The translations under genes were made by a program, and so were the position numbers. A DNA stretch of 64,000 nt from positions 1,240,001 through 1,304,000 of the forward strand of contig JBGALE010000001.1 of assembly GCA_044223995.1 (NCBI GenBank). Reading direction: 5' to 3'. Each line of letters opens with the position of its first letter. The stretch's first letter is position 1. This document shows, one piece after another, positions 17,751-26,747 of the stretch. Origin of the DNA: JACMLD01 sp044223995. Lineage in GTDB: Bacteria > Bacteroidota > Bacteroidia > Chitinophagales > Chitinophagaceae. The notes under the pieces were generated by a model. It ran no database searches. It saw only the letters and a list, made by a program, of their open reading frames with translations, and was not told the DNA's origin.

Positions 17751-18791
17751 ATGAAAAGAAATCTGATCGTTTTACTATTGGGCATGCTGGTACTGCAGGT
17801 AGCGCAGGCACAGGGCGGTGATTTGATGGTGCAGGGCACTACACCCAATCTATACATCGTACATACCGTGCAGCCCAAAGAAACCTGGTACAGCATTGGG
17901 CGTTTGTACAATATCAGCCCAAAAGAAATAGCACCTTATAATTCTTTAACGATGGACAAGCCATTGTCGATCGGGCAGCAGGTGAAAGTTCCGTTTACTG
18001 CCGTTAATTTTTCACAGGACGGATCAAAGGCCGGCGATGAAGTGTTCGTACCAGTCTATCACATTATACAGGAAAGGGAATGGTTGTACCGCATCAGCGT
18101 CAACTATAACAAAGTGCCGGTAGAAAACCTGGAGAAATGGAATAATATCAACAAAGACCAGGCAAAGGCGGGTATAAAATTAATTGTCGGTTATTTAAAA
18201 GTAAAGCCCGGGCAATCTGCACTGGCAGCCAAAGGCAAAAACAATGTGGCTGCTATTACACCCGCTATCGCTTCCACCAATCCTCCTATCAATAAGGAAG
18301 ACAAAAAAACTTCCACCGGACCTGATACCAAACCTGAAGTGAAAAAACCTGAGGAAAAGAAACCAGAAGAAAAAAAGGCGGAGCCGGTTGTTGACAAACC
18401 TGCAACTGTTATCAACAAACCGGTAACAACCAACGAACCGCCACACCAGGAAAATAAAAATGTCAGCAACCCGGTAGTGGAAGCAAAGGGTGGCGGGTAT
18501 TTCAAATCGCAATATGAAGAGACGGGCAAGTATACCACCGGCAACGCGGGTATATTCAGGAGCACCAGCGGCTGGAACGATAATAAATTTTATGCATTGA
18601 TGAATAATGTACCGGTGGGTACGATTATAAGAATCAGTACACCTGCCAATGGGAAATTGATTTATGCAAAGGTATTGGGCAGCCTGCCTGATATGAAGGA
18701 AAGTGCAGGATTGACATTACGTGTCAGTGACGCGGCTGCTGCTGCGCTGGAAGCAGGTGGCTTTAAGTTTGGTGTGGAAGTAAAGTATTAA
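17751..18791 (+). CDS. secreted LysM protein with C-terminal RlpA-like domain
   Basis: The 346-residue product has a signal peptide (MKRNLIVLLLGMLVLQVAQAQ). Two LysM-like domains follow: one around residues 37-85 (YIVHTVQPKETWYSIGRLYN) and a second around 100-150 (YHIIQEREWLYRISVNYNKV). Next comes a Lys/Pro/Glu linker with KKPEEKKPEEKKAEP, then a C-terminal ~100 residues (GYFKSQYEETG to the end) resembling RlpA-type double-psi beta-barrels. This suggests peptidoglycan binding in the periplasm. The ATG at 17751 is chosen because the upstream TTG at 17727 lies in CATATTTG, a near match to the -7 element (17722-17729). Confidence 0.87.
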   Translation: MKRNLIVLLLGMLVLQVAQAQGGDLMVQGTTPNLYIVHTVQPKETWYSIGRLYNISPKEIAPYNSLTMDKPLSIGQQVKVPFTAVNFSQDGSKAGDEVFVPVYHIIQEREWLYRISVNYNKVPVENLEKWNNINKDQAKAGIKLIVGYLKVKPGQSALAAKGKNNVAAITPAIASTNPPINKEDKKTSTGPDTKPEVKKPEEKKPEEKKAEPVVDKPATVINKPVTTNEPPHQENKNVSNPVVEAKGGGYFKSQYEETGKYTTGNAGIFRSTSGWNDNKFYALMNNVPVGTIIRISTPANGKLIYAKVLGSLPDMKESAGLTLRVSDAAAAALEAGGFKFGVEVKY

Positions 18792-18850
18792 AGGATGAAT
18801 TTCTTGTTGTAAACAGCTGCTATTAACAGTACTAATAATATTTTTATTCG

Positions 18851-18917
18851 TTCTTTTTTGCTTCGCCAAAAAAGAACCAAAAAAGGCGACCCGAAATCGA
18901 TCACCTCCCGATTTCGG
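18851..18917. repeat. two-hairpin intergenic element
   Basis: First hairpin: TTCTTTTTTG paired with CAAAAAAGAA around CTTCGC (18851-18876). Second hairpin: CCGAAATCG (18891-18899) paired with CGATTTCGG (18909-18917). Between them is AACCAAAAAAGG. The CCAAAAAAGAACC motif looks like a dispersed Bacteroidota intergenic repeat, from memory only. It may also end transcription from both converging genes. Confidence 0.5.
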
Positions 18918-19056
18918 TATGGTTCCCTGATATAGCTTCTGTACTACTGTAATTAACAGCACTCATTCTCTGTTCAACAAATATAAATACAACTTATCCA
19001 AATTAATTTCTCGTAGGCATCGTAAAAGTTTTGTATACCAGGTATGCCCATTGAGA

Positions 19057-20022
19057 TTACTGCCGGTAACCTTTCAGGAATTCTTCCACCGGCATTTTCT
19101 TTTTGCCTTCCAGTTGGAGTTCAAGTACATGAACAAAACCATCCGCACAGGAAAACTTTAAAAAGGTTTTTCCATCTGTCACCACTTCACCCACAGGCAT
19201 ACCTGTTGCCGTGATTTCTTTTTTTGCCCTGTATATCTTCAGCGTTTTATCTTTTAACGAAGTAAATGCGCCTGGAAACGGTGACAGTCCACGTATGAGG
19301 TTATAAATGCTGCCGGCATTGTTGTTCCAGCCGATGCGGCAGGTATCAGTAAAAATCTTTGGTGCATGCTTCAGTTCAGTAGTGGGAAACGAACCCTGTT
19401 CTACTTCTTTCAGTGTACCGGCAGCCAATCCTTTTACAGTCTTTACGAGTAATTGCGCGCCGATCTCTTTCATGCGATCGTGCACATCGCCCGCGGTGTC
19501 TTCTTCCAGGATGGTAAAACGTTCCTGTAGTAAGATATCGCCTGTGTCAATGGCATGTTTTAATTTGAAAGTAGTGACACCCGTTTCCTTTTCACCGTTG
19601 ATAACAGCCCAGTTGATCGGGGCAGCGCCTCGGTATTGTGGTAATAATGATCCGTGGAGATTGATGGTGCCCATGGGTGGCATATTCCATACTATTTCGG
19701 GCAGCATGCGAAATGCGACCACTATCTGAAGGTCGGCCTGCAATGTTTTTAATTGTTCAATAAAATCAGGGTTCTTTAACTTATCCGGCTGTAATATGGG
19801 TAGATCATGTTCTGCTGCGTATTTCTTGACAGCGCTCTCTGTTAATTTCATTCCCCGGCCGGCTGGTTTATCGGGTGCCGTTACGACGCCTACTATATTA
19901 CAACCTGCATGAACGAGTGCAGCGAGTGATGCAACGGCAAATTCAGGTGTGCCCATGAATACGATGCGCAGTTTCTTATATGCCTGTTCGTTGGTAAATG
20001 CGTTGTTGTTAATTCCTGTCAT
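19057..20022 (-). CDS. fmt: methionyl-tRNA formyltransferase
   Basis: Formylates Met-tRNAi for translation initiation using 10-formyl-THF. The 321-residue product has RIVFMGTPEFAVASL near the N-terminus, the formyltransferase signature HGSLLPQYRGAAPINWAVI with catalytic His, and HAIDTGDILLQ with the Asp. The C-terminal OB-like domain is present, so the length is normal. An extra 18 residues precede KLRIVFMGTP; the ATG at 20022 is the only upstream start. It lies 9 nt behind the DUF1343 gene and is probably cotranscribed. Confidence 0.96.
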   Translation of the reverse strand: MTGINNNAFTNEQAYKKLRIVFMGTPEFAVASLAALVHAGCNIVGVVTAPDKPAGRGMKLTESAVKKYAAEHDLPILQPDKLKNPDFIEQLKTLQADLQIVVAFRMLPEIVWNMPPMGTINLHGSLLPQYRGAAPINWAVINGEKETGVTTFKLKHAIDTGDILLQERFTILEEDTAGDVHDRMKEIGAQLLVKTVKGLAAGTLKEVEQGSFPTTELKHAPKIFTDTCRIGWNNNAGSIYNLIRGLSPFPGAFTSLKDKTLKIYRAKKEITATGMPVGEVVTDGKTFLKFSCADGFVHVLELQLEGKKKMPVEEFLKGYRQ

Positions 20023-20031
20023 GCGTTTTCC

Positions 20032-21309
20032 TTAGTCTTCGTACAGTAAATATTTTTTCCGAATTTTTTTAAAATCATTCAATGCAGGCTCCCAGCTTTT
20101 CCGGATCGCTGCTTCACTTTGGCCGGATTTTACCTGCTGCATTAAAATATCATTACCGGCCAGCCGGTTAAAATGATATTCGGTGGTTTTACCACTTTTT
20201 GGTGTTATGAAAAATGAATCCTTTGCCGGGAAAATTTTATATGCCTCCATCAGCCATTTTAACTGCAGTTTGCCATTTACTTTTTTCAGTATTGCTTCAT
20301 TGGTGCCGGAAAGGTCCCATCCATAGCAGACTTTACCATAGTTTTTGGAACTTTTGGCGCCTTCATTGGGGTTGGGTGTAAAAGCGTATAAATTTTTCGG
20401 CAATGAGGGATGGCCGAATACCTGGAATGGTTTGTCGGTTCCGCGGCCTTCGCTCAGTACGGTGCCTTCAAAGAAACAGGTGGAAGGGTACAAATACACG
20501 GAAGCCATATCGGGAAGATTGGGCGAGGGACGTACGGGCAACTGGTATAAACTTTTGTGTGAATAATTGGTACACCTGATAACGAGAAAATGAAAGGGCG
20601 TATCGGGAGAATTATGTGCGTTAAGGTAATAACTGTACACAATGTTTGCTTTTTCTGATAACCATTTTTCACCAGCCACCATAAACGCATATTCGCCGAT
20701 GGTCATGCCGTATACTACCGGGATGGGTTCCATGCCAACATAGGATTTGAATTTTTTATCGAGCACGGGGCCGTCAATATAAAATCCATTGGGGTTGGGG
20801 CGGTCGAGTATCAGTAGTGGTTTATGGTTTTCCAGGGATGCTTCCATATAATCTTCCAGTGAAGAGATATAAGTATAGAAACGCGCACCTACATCCTGTA
20901 TATCGAAGATCATGATGTCGATATCTTTCAAATCCTCTGCTGATGGTCTGCGCTTACTTCCATACAATGAGATAACTGGTATGCCTGTTTTTTCATCGAT
21001 GGTATTACCAACTTTTTCACCGGCATCTGCAGTGCCGCGAAAGCCATGTTCCGGGCCGAAAATAACTTTGATATCAACGCCCAGTTTTTTTAAAGTATCT
21101 ACGAGATGTGTATTGCCTACCATAGATGTTTGATTGGCAAACACGGCTACGCGTTTTCCTTTCAGCAGGGGCACATATACATTGATCCTTTCTGCACCGG
21201 GTGTAATTTTTAGCTGTTCTGCTGTTTTTTTTGCTGCTGGTTTTGACTGCGGCATGGCAGAAGCTGACAGCAATAAAAGAAAAAGAACCAGGCGGGATGA
21301 CATCATCAT
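20032..21309 (-). CDS. namZ: DUF1343 protein, NamZ-type exo-beta-N-acetylmuramidase
   Basis: DUF1343 proteins include NamZ, an exo-lytic N-acetylmuramidase of peptidoglycan turnover. The 425-residue product has a signal peptide (SSRLVLFLLLLSASAMPQ), GKRVAVFANQTS, FGPEHGFRGTADAGE, and IMIFDIQDVGARFYTYI with RPNPNG further on. Length agrees with the family. Secretion fits action on muropeptides in the periplasm. Minus-strand CATCTTTG at 21350-21357 is one mismatch from the -7 element. It is the first gene of a two-gene unit with fmt. Confidence 0.88.
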   Translation of the reverse strand: MMMSSRLVLFLLLLSASAMPQSKPAAKKTAEQLKITPGAERINVYVPLLKGKRVAVFANQTSMVGNTHLVDTLKKLGVDIKVIFGPEHGFRGTADAGEKVGNTIDEKTGIPVISLYGSKRRPSAEDLKDIDIMIFDIQDVGARFYTYISSLEDYMEASLENHKPLLILDRPNPNGFYIDGPVLDKKFKSYVGMEPIPVVYGMTIGEYAFMVAGEKWLSEKANIVYSYYLNAHNSPDTPFHFLVIRCTNYSHKSLYQLPVRPSPNLPDMASVYLYPSTCFFEGTVLSEGRGTDKPFQVFGHPSLPKNLYAFTPNPNEGAKSSKNYGKVCYGWDLSGTNEAILKKVNGKLQLKWLMEAYKIFPAKDSFFITPKSGKTTEYHFNRLAGNDILMQQVKSGQSEAAIRKSWEPALNDFKKIRKKYLLYED

Positions 21310-21453
21310 TTCACATTTAAAATCATTAAAACCAATAATTTCTGTGACCCAAAGATGATAAAAAACTTTTAATGGAAAATGTGAAACATTGCCTTACTTT
21401 CGGGCAGAAATCAGCCTTATTTTAAGCGCCTGTTCATCTATGCTTCTACTGCC

Positions 21454-21470
21454 GAAGTGTGCGACGCAAC
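21454..21470. repeat. 17-bp dispersed repeat, copy 1
   Basis: GAAGTGTGCGACGCAAC occurs here between namZ and the FKBP gene and again, base for base, at 60320-60336 upstream of fbaB. It contains the short palindrome TGCG-A-CGCA. Confidence 0.6.
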
Positions 21471-21527
21471 GGATGTTGAATTGAAACGAGGTGTTGACTT
21501 CCTTATTTACTTTTTAAAAATCAGTTT

Positions 21528-21983
21528 ATGCAAGCAGTAAAAAGCGGGGACACGGTAAAAGTACATTACCATGGTCGCCTCGAAGATGGAACCACATTTG
21601 ACAGCAGCGAAGGTCGTGAACCACTGGAATTTGAAGTGGGCAGCGGAATGGTGATAAAAGGGTTTGATGATGGCGTTCTTGGAATGATCATCGGCGATAA
21701 AAGAACCATTAATATACCGGTAGATGAAGCTTATGGTCCAAAAAACCCGGAAATGCTGGTTGATTTTCCAAAGTCAAATTTCCCTCCCGATATGGTACCC
21801 GAAGTGGGTATGCGTTTGAATATGACCAGTGGCAACGGACAGGTGATACCAGTTGTGATTGCAGAAATCAGCGATGAATCTGTCTTGCTCGATGCCAATC
21901 ATCCGCTGGCGGGTGAACCACTGGTATTCGATATTGAACTGGTGGAAATAGTAGGCGGCTCCCCGCTGATCATCATGCCGTGA
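21528..21983 (+). CDS. FKBP-type peptidyl-prolyl isomerase, SlyD-like
   Basis: The 151-residue product begins with the FKBP strands KSGDTVKVHYHGRLEDGTTFDSS and has GFDDGVLGMIIGDKR, then an inserted flap of about 60 residues (EAYGPKNPEMLVDFPKSNFP onward) before the closing LDANHPLAGEPLVFDIELVEI. The insert-in-flap layout is the SlyD type, which acts as a folding chaperone and prolyl isomerase in the cytoplasm. The His-rich metal-binding tail of E. coli SlyD is absent. No signal peptide is present. Confidence 0.93.
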   Translation: MQAVKSGDTVKVHYHGRLEDGTTFDSSEGREPLEFEVGSGMVIKGFDDGVLGMIIGDKRTINIPVDEAYGPKNPEMLVDFPKSNFPPDMVPEVGMRLNMTSGNGQVIPVVIAEISDESVLLDANHPLAGEPLVFDIELVEIVGGSPLIIMP

Positions 21984-21986
21984 TAA

Positions 21987-22244
21987 GGCTACAGCGAAAT
22001 CCAGCCATACCTGTGTTTCAGCATTTTCAGTTTCTGCATCATTCAATTTAGCGATAAAATAATCTTTATACCTTCTTCTTTTATAGGACTCGCTGATATT
22101 TGCGCAAACAGAACGCGATGCTCTTCGGATTTGATCGGTTAATGAATATTTTTCTTCTGCCGGGAACTTCTTTGAAACCTGAAATATCTCCATCGCCAGT
22201 TCAAATGATTTTTTATAGGCAAGCAGGGTTCCGAGATCTCCCAT
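21987..22244 (-). pseudogene. truncated four-helix-bundle (23S rRNA intervening-sequence-type) protein
   Basis: From 22244 the minus strand encodes 86 residues typical of the small four helix bundle family: AYKKSFELAMEIFQVSKKFP, YSLTDQIRRASRSVCANISE, and DAETENAETQVWLDFAVA. Complete members have about 115-130 residues with a fourth helix after WLDFA. Here the family similarity stops at 21987, four bases from the FKBP stop codon, and the frame runs on antisense through the FKBP gene for 70 unrelated residues. The 3' end has therefore been lost, most likely by a deletion joining it to the FKBP gene. The ATG start is intact, so a truncated product remains possible. Confidence 0.75.
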
Positions 22245-22312
22245 GGTACAGATTAATTTTTATTTTGAACAGTATCTTACTCCCGACTTCCGACTAAAGA
22301 CTTATGACTGAA

Positions 22313-22858
22313 TCACTTCTTCTTATAATACCATCCCAGCCAGATACCACACAAGGCCCAGCTGACCACGGCATCCCAGAGATGTGCCATGATATCGGCT
22401 TTGGGATACCAGATATGAATGGTATAGGGTGAGTTCATAAATACAATGAGTCCTGTAAACAAACAGGCAGTAAAGTAGGTGCCAAAACCACCCACATTTA
22501 TTTTAAGCAGTATCCAGCACAACAGTGCCACCATTATAATATCGACAATCAATCCCCTCACTATATTGGCGCCCATATTTACTTTTAATGCCTTGTGATA
22601 ATGCAGTTCAGCCCAGGGCTTGCCCATTTGGTCGTTCATCCTTTTTGTCATTTCCTCCTGTGAAGCGCCTTTCGGCGTAGTGGGAAGAAAATAAGAACCA
22701 TCTTCTGAAAATTGGGAATTGAGGTAACTGAGGATGCTATCCTGCTTGGGTGTATATTCCTGGTTGGCCCGGTGCATATCGAGTATCGTCCAGGAAAGTG
22801 TTTGCCAAACGAAAATGAGAATGCCACCGACGATGGCGCCAATGAGTAGCTTTTTCAT
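22313..22858 (-). CDS. integral membrane protein of unknown function
   Basis: The 181-residue product has one N-terminal membrane segment (LLIGAIVGGILIFVWQTLSW), a soluble loop of about 70 residues, then three membrane segments in the C-terminal half (IVDIIMVALLCWILLKI; YFTACLFTGLIVFMNS; AVVSWALCGIWLGWYY). It ends in KKK. No family is recognised with confidence. The start is the ATG giving MKKLLIGAIVGG; the upstream TTG adds eight unlikely residues. Confidence 0.72.
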   Translation of the reverse strand: MKKLLIGAIVGGILIFVWQTLSWTILDMHRANQEYTPKQDSILSYLNSQFSEDGSYFLPTTPKGASQEEMTKRMNDQMGKPWAELHYHKALKVNMGANIVRGLIVDIIMVALLCWILLKINVGGFGTYFTACLFTGLIVFMNSPYTIHIWYPKADIMAHLWDAVVSWALCGIWLGWYYKKK

Positions 22859-22947
22859 ATCAGTTGTTTTGATTGAATACAAAAGTTACGTACAATATTT
22901 TTATTGTACAAAGCCGGAAGGCTGGCAAAAGATGAATGGACGATTGC

Positions 22948-23811
22948 TTATGCCAGTGGCCGCGGCATGAACTTCCGCTGGTAGGTGTAGCTGAAAATAC
23001 CAATTGCCAGCAGGTAAATGACCAGGGCTACAGCAGAGCCTTCGAGACCGAACTTGCCACCAGTCAGCCACTCGCTGCCATGCAGTTCGGGCTGTAAAAC
23101 ACTCTGCAGGTTGAGGCCGCTTACTTCATAGCCTAATACCGGCCCCTGGAAAAAATTCCAGCTAAAGTGTAAGGCAATGGCAAACCATAAATTTTTGGTG
23201 AAAATATAATTGATGCCCAGTAATAGCCCTGCAAGGAAAATATTAATAAATGAGATAACAGTAATGCCCGGGTTGGCGGTATGCGCAATGGCAAATAACA
23301 ATGCAGTGATGAATAATGCAACCCATTTGTTAACCGAATCCATCAGGTTGTGCAATATATAGCCGCGAAAAATTACTTCTTCATACAATGCCACGATGAC
23401 CATCAAACCAAGACCGAGAAATACCTCTCTGCCATTGAAGTGAACATCGATCCACTGGAGATTCCTTGTAAAAAAAAGAAATATGCTCGCGATGGATAAC
23501 ATGGCGATACCGGTGAGAAACCCAACCGCGCCATGCGGAAATTTTTTTTCAGTTTCAAAACCCAGGCTGGCAAACGACTGCCGATCGATCCATTTGCGGA
23601 AGCCGGCTACGAGCAGAAAGGCAATAACGGCATTTGCCACTACAGCAAGGAAGGCCGTTCGGGAAGTAGTGGCCGCATCTGCTTCTTTTGGCGCCAGCAA
23701 TCCAACGGCCAGCCCGATTCCAAATATGACGACGAAGAATAAAACGACAAACAGTAATGCACGCAGCCATCCCTGTTCGATGGCAGGTTTATTATGGTGG
23801 AGTGGTTCCAT
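22948..23811 (-). CDS. CPBP-family intramembrane metalloprotease (CAAX/Abi type)
   Basis: The 287-residue product has about eight membrane segments and the Abi/CPBP motifs: EEVIFRGYI (motif 1, paired Glu and Arg), FAIAHTAN (motif 2 His) and FAIALHFSWNFFQG (motif 3 His/Asn). Members are membrane proteases related to CAAX prenyl protease; substrate is unknown. Divergent from pepT with 36 nt between start codons. Confidence 0.88.
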   Translation of the reverse strand: MEPLHHNKPAIEQGWLRALLFVVLFFVVIFGIGLAVGLLAPKEADAATTSRTAFLAVVANAVIAFLLVAGFRKWIDRQSFASLGFETEKKFPHGAVGFLTGIAMLSIASIFLFFTRNLQWIDVHFNGREVFLGLGLMVIVALYEEVIFRGYILHNLMDSVNKWVALFITALLFAIAHTANPGITVISFINIFLAGLLLGINYIFTKNLWFAIALHFSWNFFQGPVLGYEVSGLNLQSVLQPELHGSEWLTGGKFGLEGSAVALVIYLLAIGIFSYTYQRKFMPRPLA

Positions 23812-23847
23812 TTATGTTAATTTGCTTTGCTGAATAAAAATACGACT

Positions 23848-25095
23848 ATGTTTGATAATTACCCCTTTACGGTTGCAGATCGGTTCATGCGGTATGTGCA
23901 GACAGACACACAAAGTGATCCTCATTCGCAAACTCAACCTTCTACACAAAAACAAAAGGATTTGTCCAATGTACTGGTGAAAGAACTGCTTGAAATGGGT
24001 ATCAGCGATGCGCACCTGGATGAGTTTGGCTATGTATATGCCACCATTCCTTCCAATACAGAAAAAACGGTACCCGTTATTTGTTTCTGTTCACATGTTG
24101 ATACAGCGCCCGATTGCAGCGGTACCGGTGTAAAACCCATCCGGCACAACAACTACGATGGAAGCGATATTGTGTTGCCCGATGATACCAGCCAGGTGAT
24201 TACAACAAAAGAACATCCGTATTTATTGGAAAAAATTGGAGAAGATATTATTACTGCTTCCGGTACTACATTGCTCGGTGCAGATGATAAGGCTGGTGTG
24301 GCTGTTATTATGGACCTCGCAGTTTTCCTGCAACAACATCCTGCCATAAAACATGGCGACATAAAAATTTTATTTACACCCGATGAAGAAATTGGCAGGG
24401 GCGTTAACAAGGTAGATTTGAAAAAGCTCGGAGCAGACGTGGCATATACGCTGGATGGTGGTGAAAGAGGAAGCATCGAGGATGAAAATTTTTCGGCCGA
24501 CGGCGTTACTATCACATTTCATGGTGTGAGCGCACATCCCGGGACCGCAAAAGATAAAATGGTGAATGCCTTGAAGATCGCCGCATATTTTCTCGAGCTA
24601 TTGCCAAAAGATGAATTATCACCCGAGACCACCGAAGAAAGATATGGCTTTGTTCACCCGCTGCACATCGATGGTATCACTGAAAAAGTGACGATTCAGT
24701 TTATCATCCGTGATTTTATCACGGCAAAACTGGCGGCGTATGAAGAATGGCTGAGGGACAAATGCGACAGGGCTATTGCAAAATTTCCGGGTGCAAGGGC
24801 AGAGATGGTGGTACAGGAGCAGTACCGCAATATGAAAGAAGTACTCGATCAGCATCCATCGGTTATTGATTATGCGGAAGAAGCCATCAGGCGCACAGGC
24901 TGCACGCCAAAAAAATTAATCATACGGGGTGGCACGGACGGTTCAAGACTTTCATTTATGGGTTTGCCCTGCCCGAATCTTTTTACAGGGGAAATGGCAT
25001 TGCATGGCAAGCACGAATATGTAAGCGTACAGGATATGCAAAAAAGTGTTGAGACACTTGTTCACCTTGTACAGGTTTGGGAAGAAAAGAGTTGA
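23848..25095 (+). CDS. pepT: peptidase T (tripeptide aminopeptidase)
   Basis: The 415-residue product is an M20-type di-zinc aminopeptidase releasing N-terminal residues from tripeptides. Visible ligands: CFCSHVDTAPD, GADDKAGVAV (bridging Asp), and TPDEEIGRGV (catalytic Glu and ligand Glu). The lid-domain segment ITFHGVSAHPGTAKDKMVNA and GGTDGSRLSFMGLPCPNLF are also characteristic of PepT. Length is normal. The ATG gives MFDNYPFTVADRFMRY; a TTG 21 nt upstream is less likely. Confidence 0.95.
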   Translation: MFDNYPFTVADRFMRYVQTDTQSDPHSQTQPSTQKQKDLSNVLVKELLEMGISDAHLDEFGYVYATIPSNTEKTVPVICFCSHVDTAPDCSGTGVKPIRHNNYDGSDIVLPDDTSQVITTKEHPYLLEKIGEDIITASGTTLLGADDKAGVAVIMDLAVFLQQHPAIKHGDIKILFTPDEEIGRGVNKVDLKKLGADVAYTLDGGERGSIEDENFSADGVTITFHGVSAHPGTAKDKMVNALKIAAYFLELLPKDELSPETTEERYGFVHPLHIDGITEKVTIQFIIRDFITAKLAAYEEWLRDKCDRAIAKFPGARAEMVVQEQYRNMKEVLDQHPSVIDYAEEAIRRTGCTPKKLIIRGGTDGSRLSFMGLPCPNLFTGEMALHGKHEYVSVQDMQKSVETLVHLVQVWEEKS

Positions 25096-25107
25096 GTCGC
25101 AGTTGCA

Positions 25108-25473
25108 TCATATGGTGGGAAGCGGCTCTTTCCAGACGCGCATATACCAGTAAATGGGAAAACCAATCATGCCGGCAAATACGAATACCAGTATCCATAC
25201 GATGCGTTCATTGCTTTCAATCGCCCGGTTGTTGACTGCATGAATGATATAAAATACTTTCAATCCCAGCGATACCAGCCCCATGATGATGGCAAAAGCA
25301 ACGATGAGCACAATATTGCCGACAAATGCCGGTGGCATATCACCCTGATCCATGTGTTGACCTTCCCGCAAAACGGTATAAAACATACCAAAGAAAAGAA
25401 TCAAATAAACAGCCAGTAATATGATGGGAAGGATGGATAATATTCCGAGGAACACCTTGCCTGATTTTGACAT
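25108..25473 (-). CDS. small membrane protein, possible PLDc_N-like fold
   Basis: The 121-residue product has three membrane segments (LGILSILPIILLAVYLILFF; VGNIVLIVAFAIIMGLVSL; VWILVFVFAGMIGFPIYWYM). The last one, preceded by a polar NERIVW, resembles the PLDc_N/small-membrane-protein pattern where a W-x5-P-x2-Y-Y motif closes the fold. Function unknown. It converges with pepT at a 12-nt distance. Confidence 0.7.
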   Translation of the reverse strand: MSKSGKVFLGILSILPIILLAVYLILFFGMFYTVLREGQHMDQGDMPPAFVGNIVLIVAFAIIMGLVSLGLKVFYIIHAVNNRAIESNERIVWILVFVFAGMIGFPIYWYMRVWKEPLPTI

Positions 25474-25631
25474 ATAAAAGGTTTTGTAAAAGGTAATGAA
25501 TATTTATTTTTCATCAAAGACGGCTGATGAGAATCATCTGAATGCCGGTATCAATGGTGATTAACCTATGCATATCTCTTTACAGGACTTGTGCTAAAAT
25601 CGCTTACCTTCAGCCATAAATCATTTGTTAT

Positions 25632-26567
25632 ATGTTAGCTGATTTGTTGACTCGTTTCTGGTGGGTAATCATCGTCCTCCTGATATTGATGGCAGGGCTT
25701 AAAACCATTAACCAGGGTTTTATAGGAGTAGTAACCATGTTTGGAAAATACCGCAGGGTATTACGTCCCGGTTTGAATTTCCTGCTTCCATTTTTTGAAC
25801 AGGTAACACGCCGGGTAAGTGTACAAAACCGCTCGGTTGAAATGGAGTTCCAGGCAGTAACTGCCGACCAGGCCAATGTATATTTTAAAAGTATGCTGCT
25901 GTATGCTGTGCAGAATGATGAAGAGGAAACCATCAAGAAAGTGGCATTTAAATTTATCAGTGAACGCGATTTGATGCAGGCGCTGACGAGAACCATTGAA
26001 GGAACTATCCGTTCCTTTGTGGCAACAAAAAAACAGGCGGAGATACTGGCATTGCGCAAGGAAATCATTGAATATGTAAAAGGCCAGATTGATGAGTTGC
26101 TGGAACAGTGGGGTTATCACCTGCTGGATTTGCAGATCAACGATATCACCTTCGACCAGGCGATTATTGACTCCATGAGCAAAGTGGTAGCCAGCAATAA
26201 CCTGAAAGCTGCTGCAGAAAATGAGGGGCAGGCCTTACTGATTACAAAAACAAAGGCTGCCGAAGCAGAGGGTAATGCTATAAAAATTGCAGCAGAAGCC
26301 GAAAGGCAGGCAGCGCAGTTGCGCGGGCAGGGTGTGGCATTGTTCCGGGAAGAAGTGGCCAAGGGTATGAGCCAGGCGGCCGAACAAATGAAACAGGCCA
26401 ATCTTGATACCAATGTGATCCTGTTCAGTATGTGGACAGAAGCTATTAAGAACTTTGCAGAGATAGGGAAGGGCAACGTGATATTTATTGATGGCAGCCC
26501 CGAGGGTATGGAGAAGACCATGAAGCAGATACAGGCCATGATGATTAAGCAAAGCGGCACATTATAA
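25632..26567 (+). CDS. SPFH-domain protein (stomatin/prohibitin/slipin family)
   Basis: The 311-residue product has an N-terminal membrane anchor (WWVIIVLLILMAGL), then the SPFH domain: QGFIGVVTMFGKYRRVLRPG, LNFLLPFFEQV, RSVEMEFQAVTADQ. After it comes an Ala/Glu/Gln-rich coiled-coil (ENEGQALLITKTKAAEAEGN onward). Such proteins form membrane microdomain scaffolds and often assist membrane proteases. No NfeD partner lies beside it. Confidence 0.92.
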   Translation: MLADLLTRFWWVIIVLLILMAGLKTINQGFIGVVTMFGKYRRVLRPGLNFLLPFFEQVTRRVSVQNRSVEMEFQAVTADQANVYFKSMLLYAVQNDEEETIKKVAFKFISERDLMQALTRTIEGTIRSFVATKKQAEILALRKEIIEYVKGQIDELLEQWGYHLLDLQINDITFDQAIIDSMSKVVASNNLKAAAENEGQALLITKTKAAEAEGNAIKIAAEAERQAAQLRGQGVALFREEVAKGMSQAAEQMKQANLDTNVILFSMWTEAIKNFAEIGKGNVIFIDGSPEGMEKTMKQIQAMMIKQSGTL

Positions 26568-26641
26568 AGCACGAAGTATTGAATGATCGTGGATATACTT
26601 GTAAAAGTTCCATTTTTTCTATACAAAATGTTAAGCTATTT

Positions 26642-26657
26642 GCCGGGAACGGCTTTT
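26642..26657 (+). terminator. weak terminator after SPFH gene
   Basis: A 4-bp stem GCCG-GGAA-CGGC followed by TTTT, 74 nt after the stop codon. Short, hence uncertain. Confidence 0.35.
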
Positions 26658-26720
26658 AAAAAAATAATCACACTATTTTCACCGTTCAGAGAGGCACGGC
26701 ATGTGAATTGTAATAGTGAT

Positions 26721-26728
26721 TACATTTG
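26721..26728 (+). promoter_or_regulatory. -7 promoter element of the exbB-exbD pair
   Basis: TACATTTG, an exact TAnnTTTG match, 19 nt before the ATG at 26748. Confidence 0.6.
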
Positions 26729-26747
26729 TCAGTAAACTCAAACCTAG

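Noticed and set aside
18191..18565. Antisense frame of 124 codons over the LysM protein linker
   Set aside because: It is the mirror of the Lys/Pro/Glu-rich linker; its Phe/Ser-rich composition follows from that.
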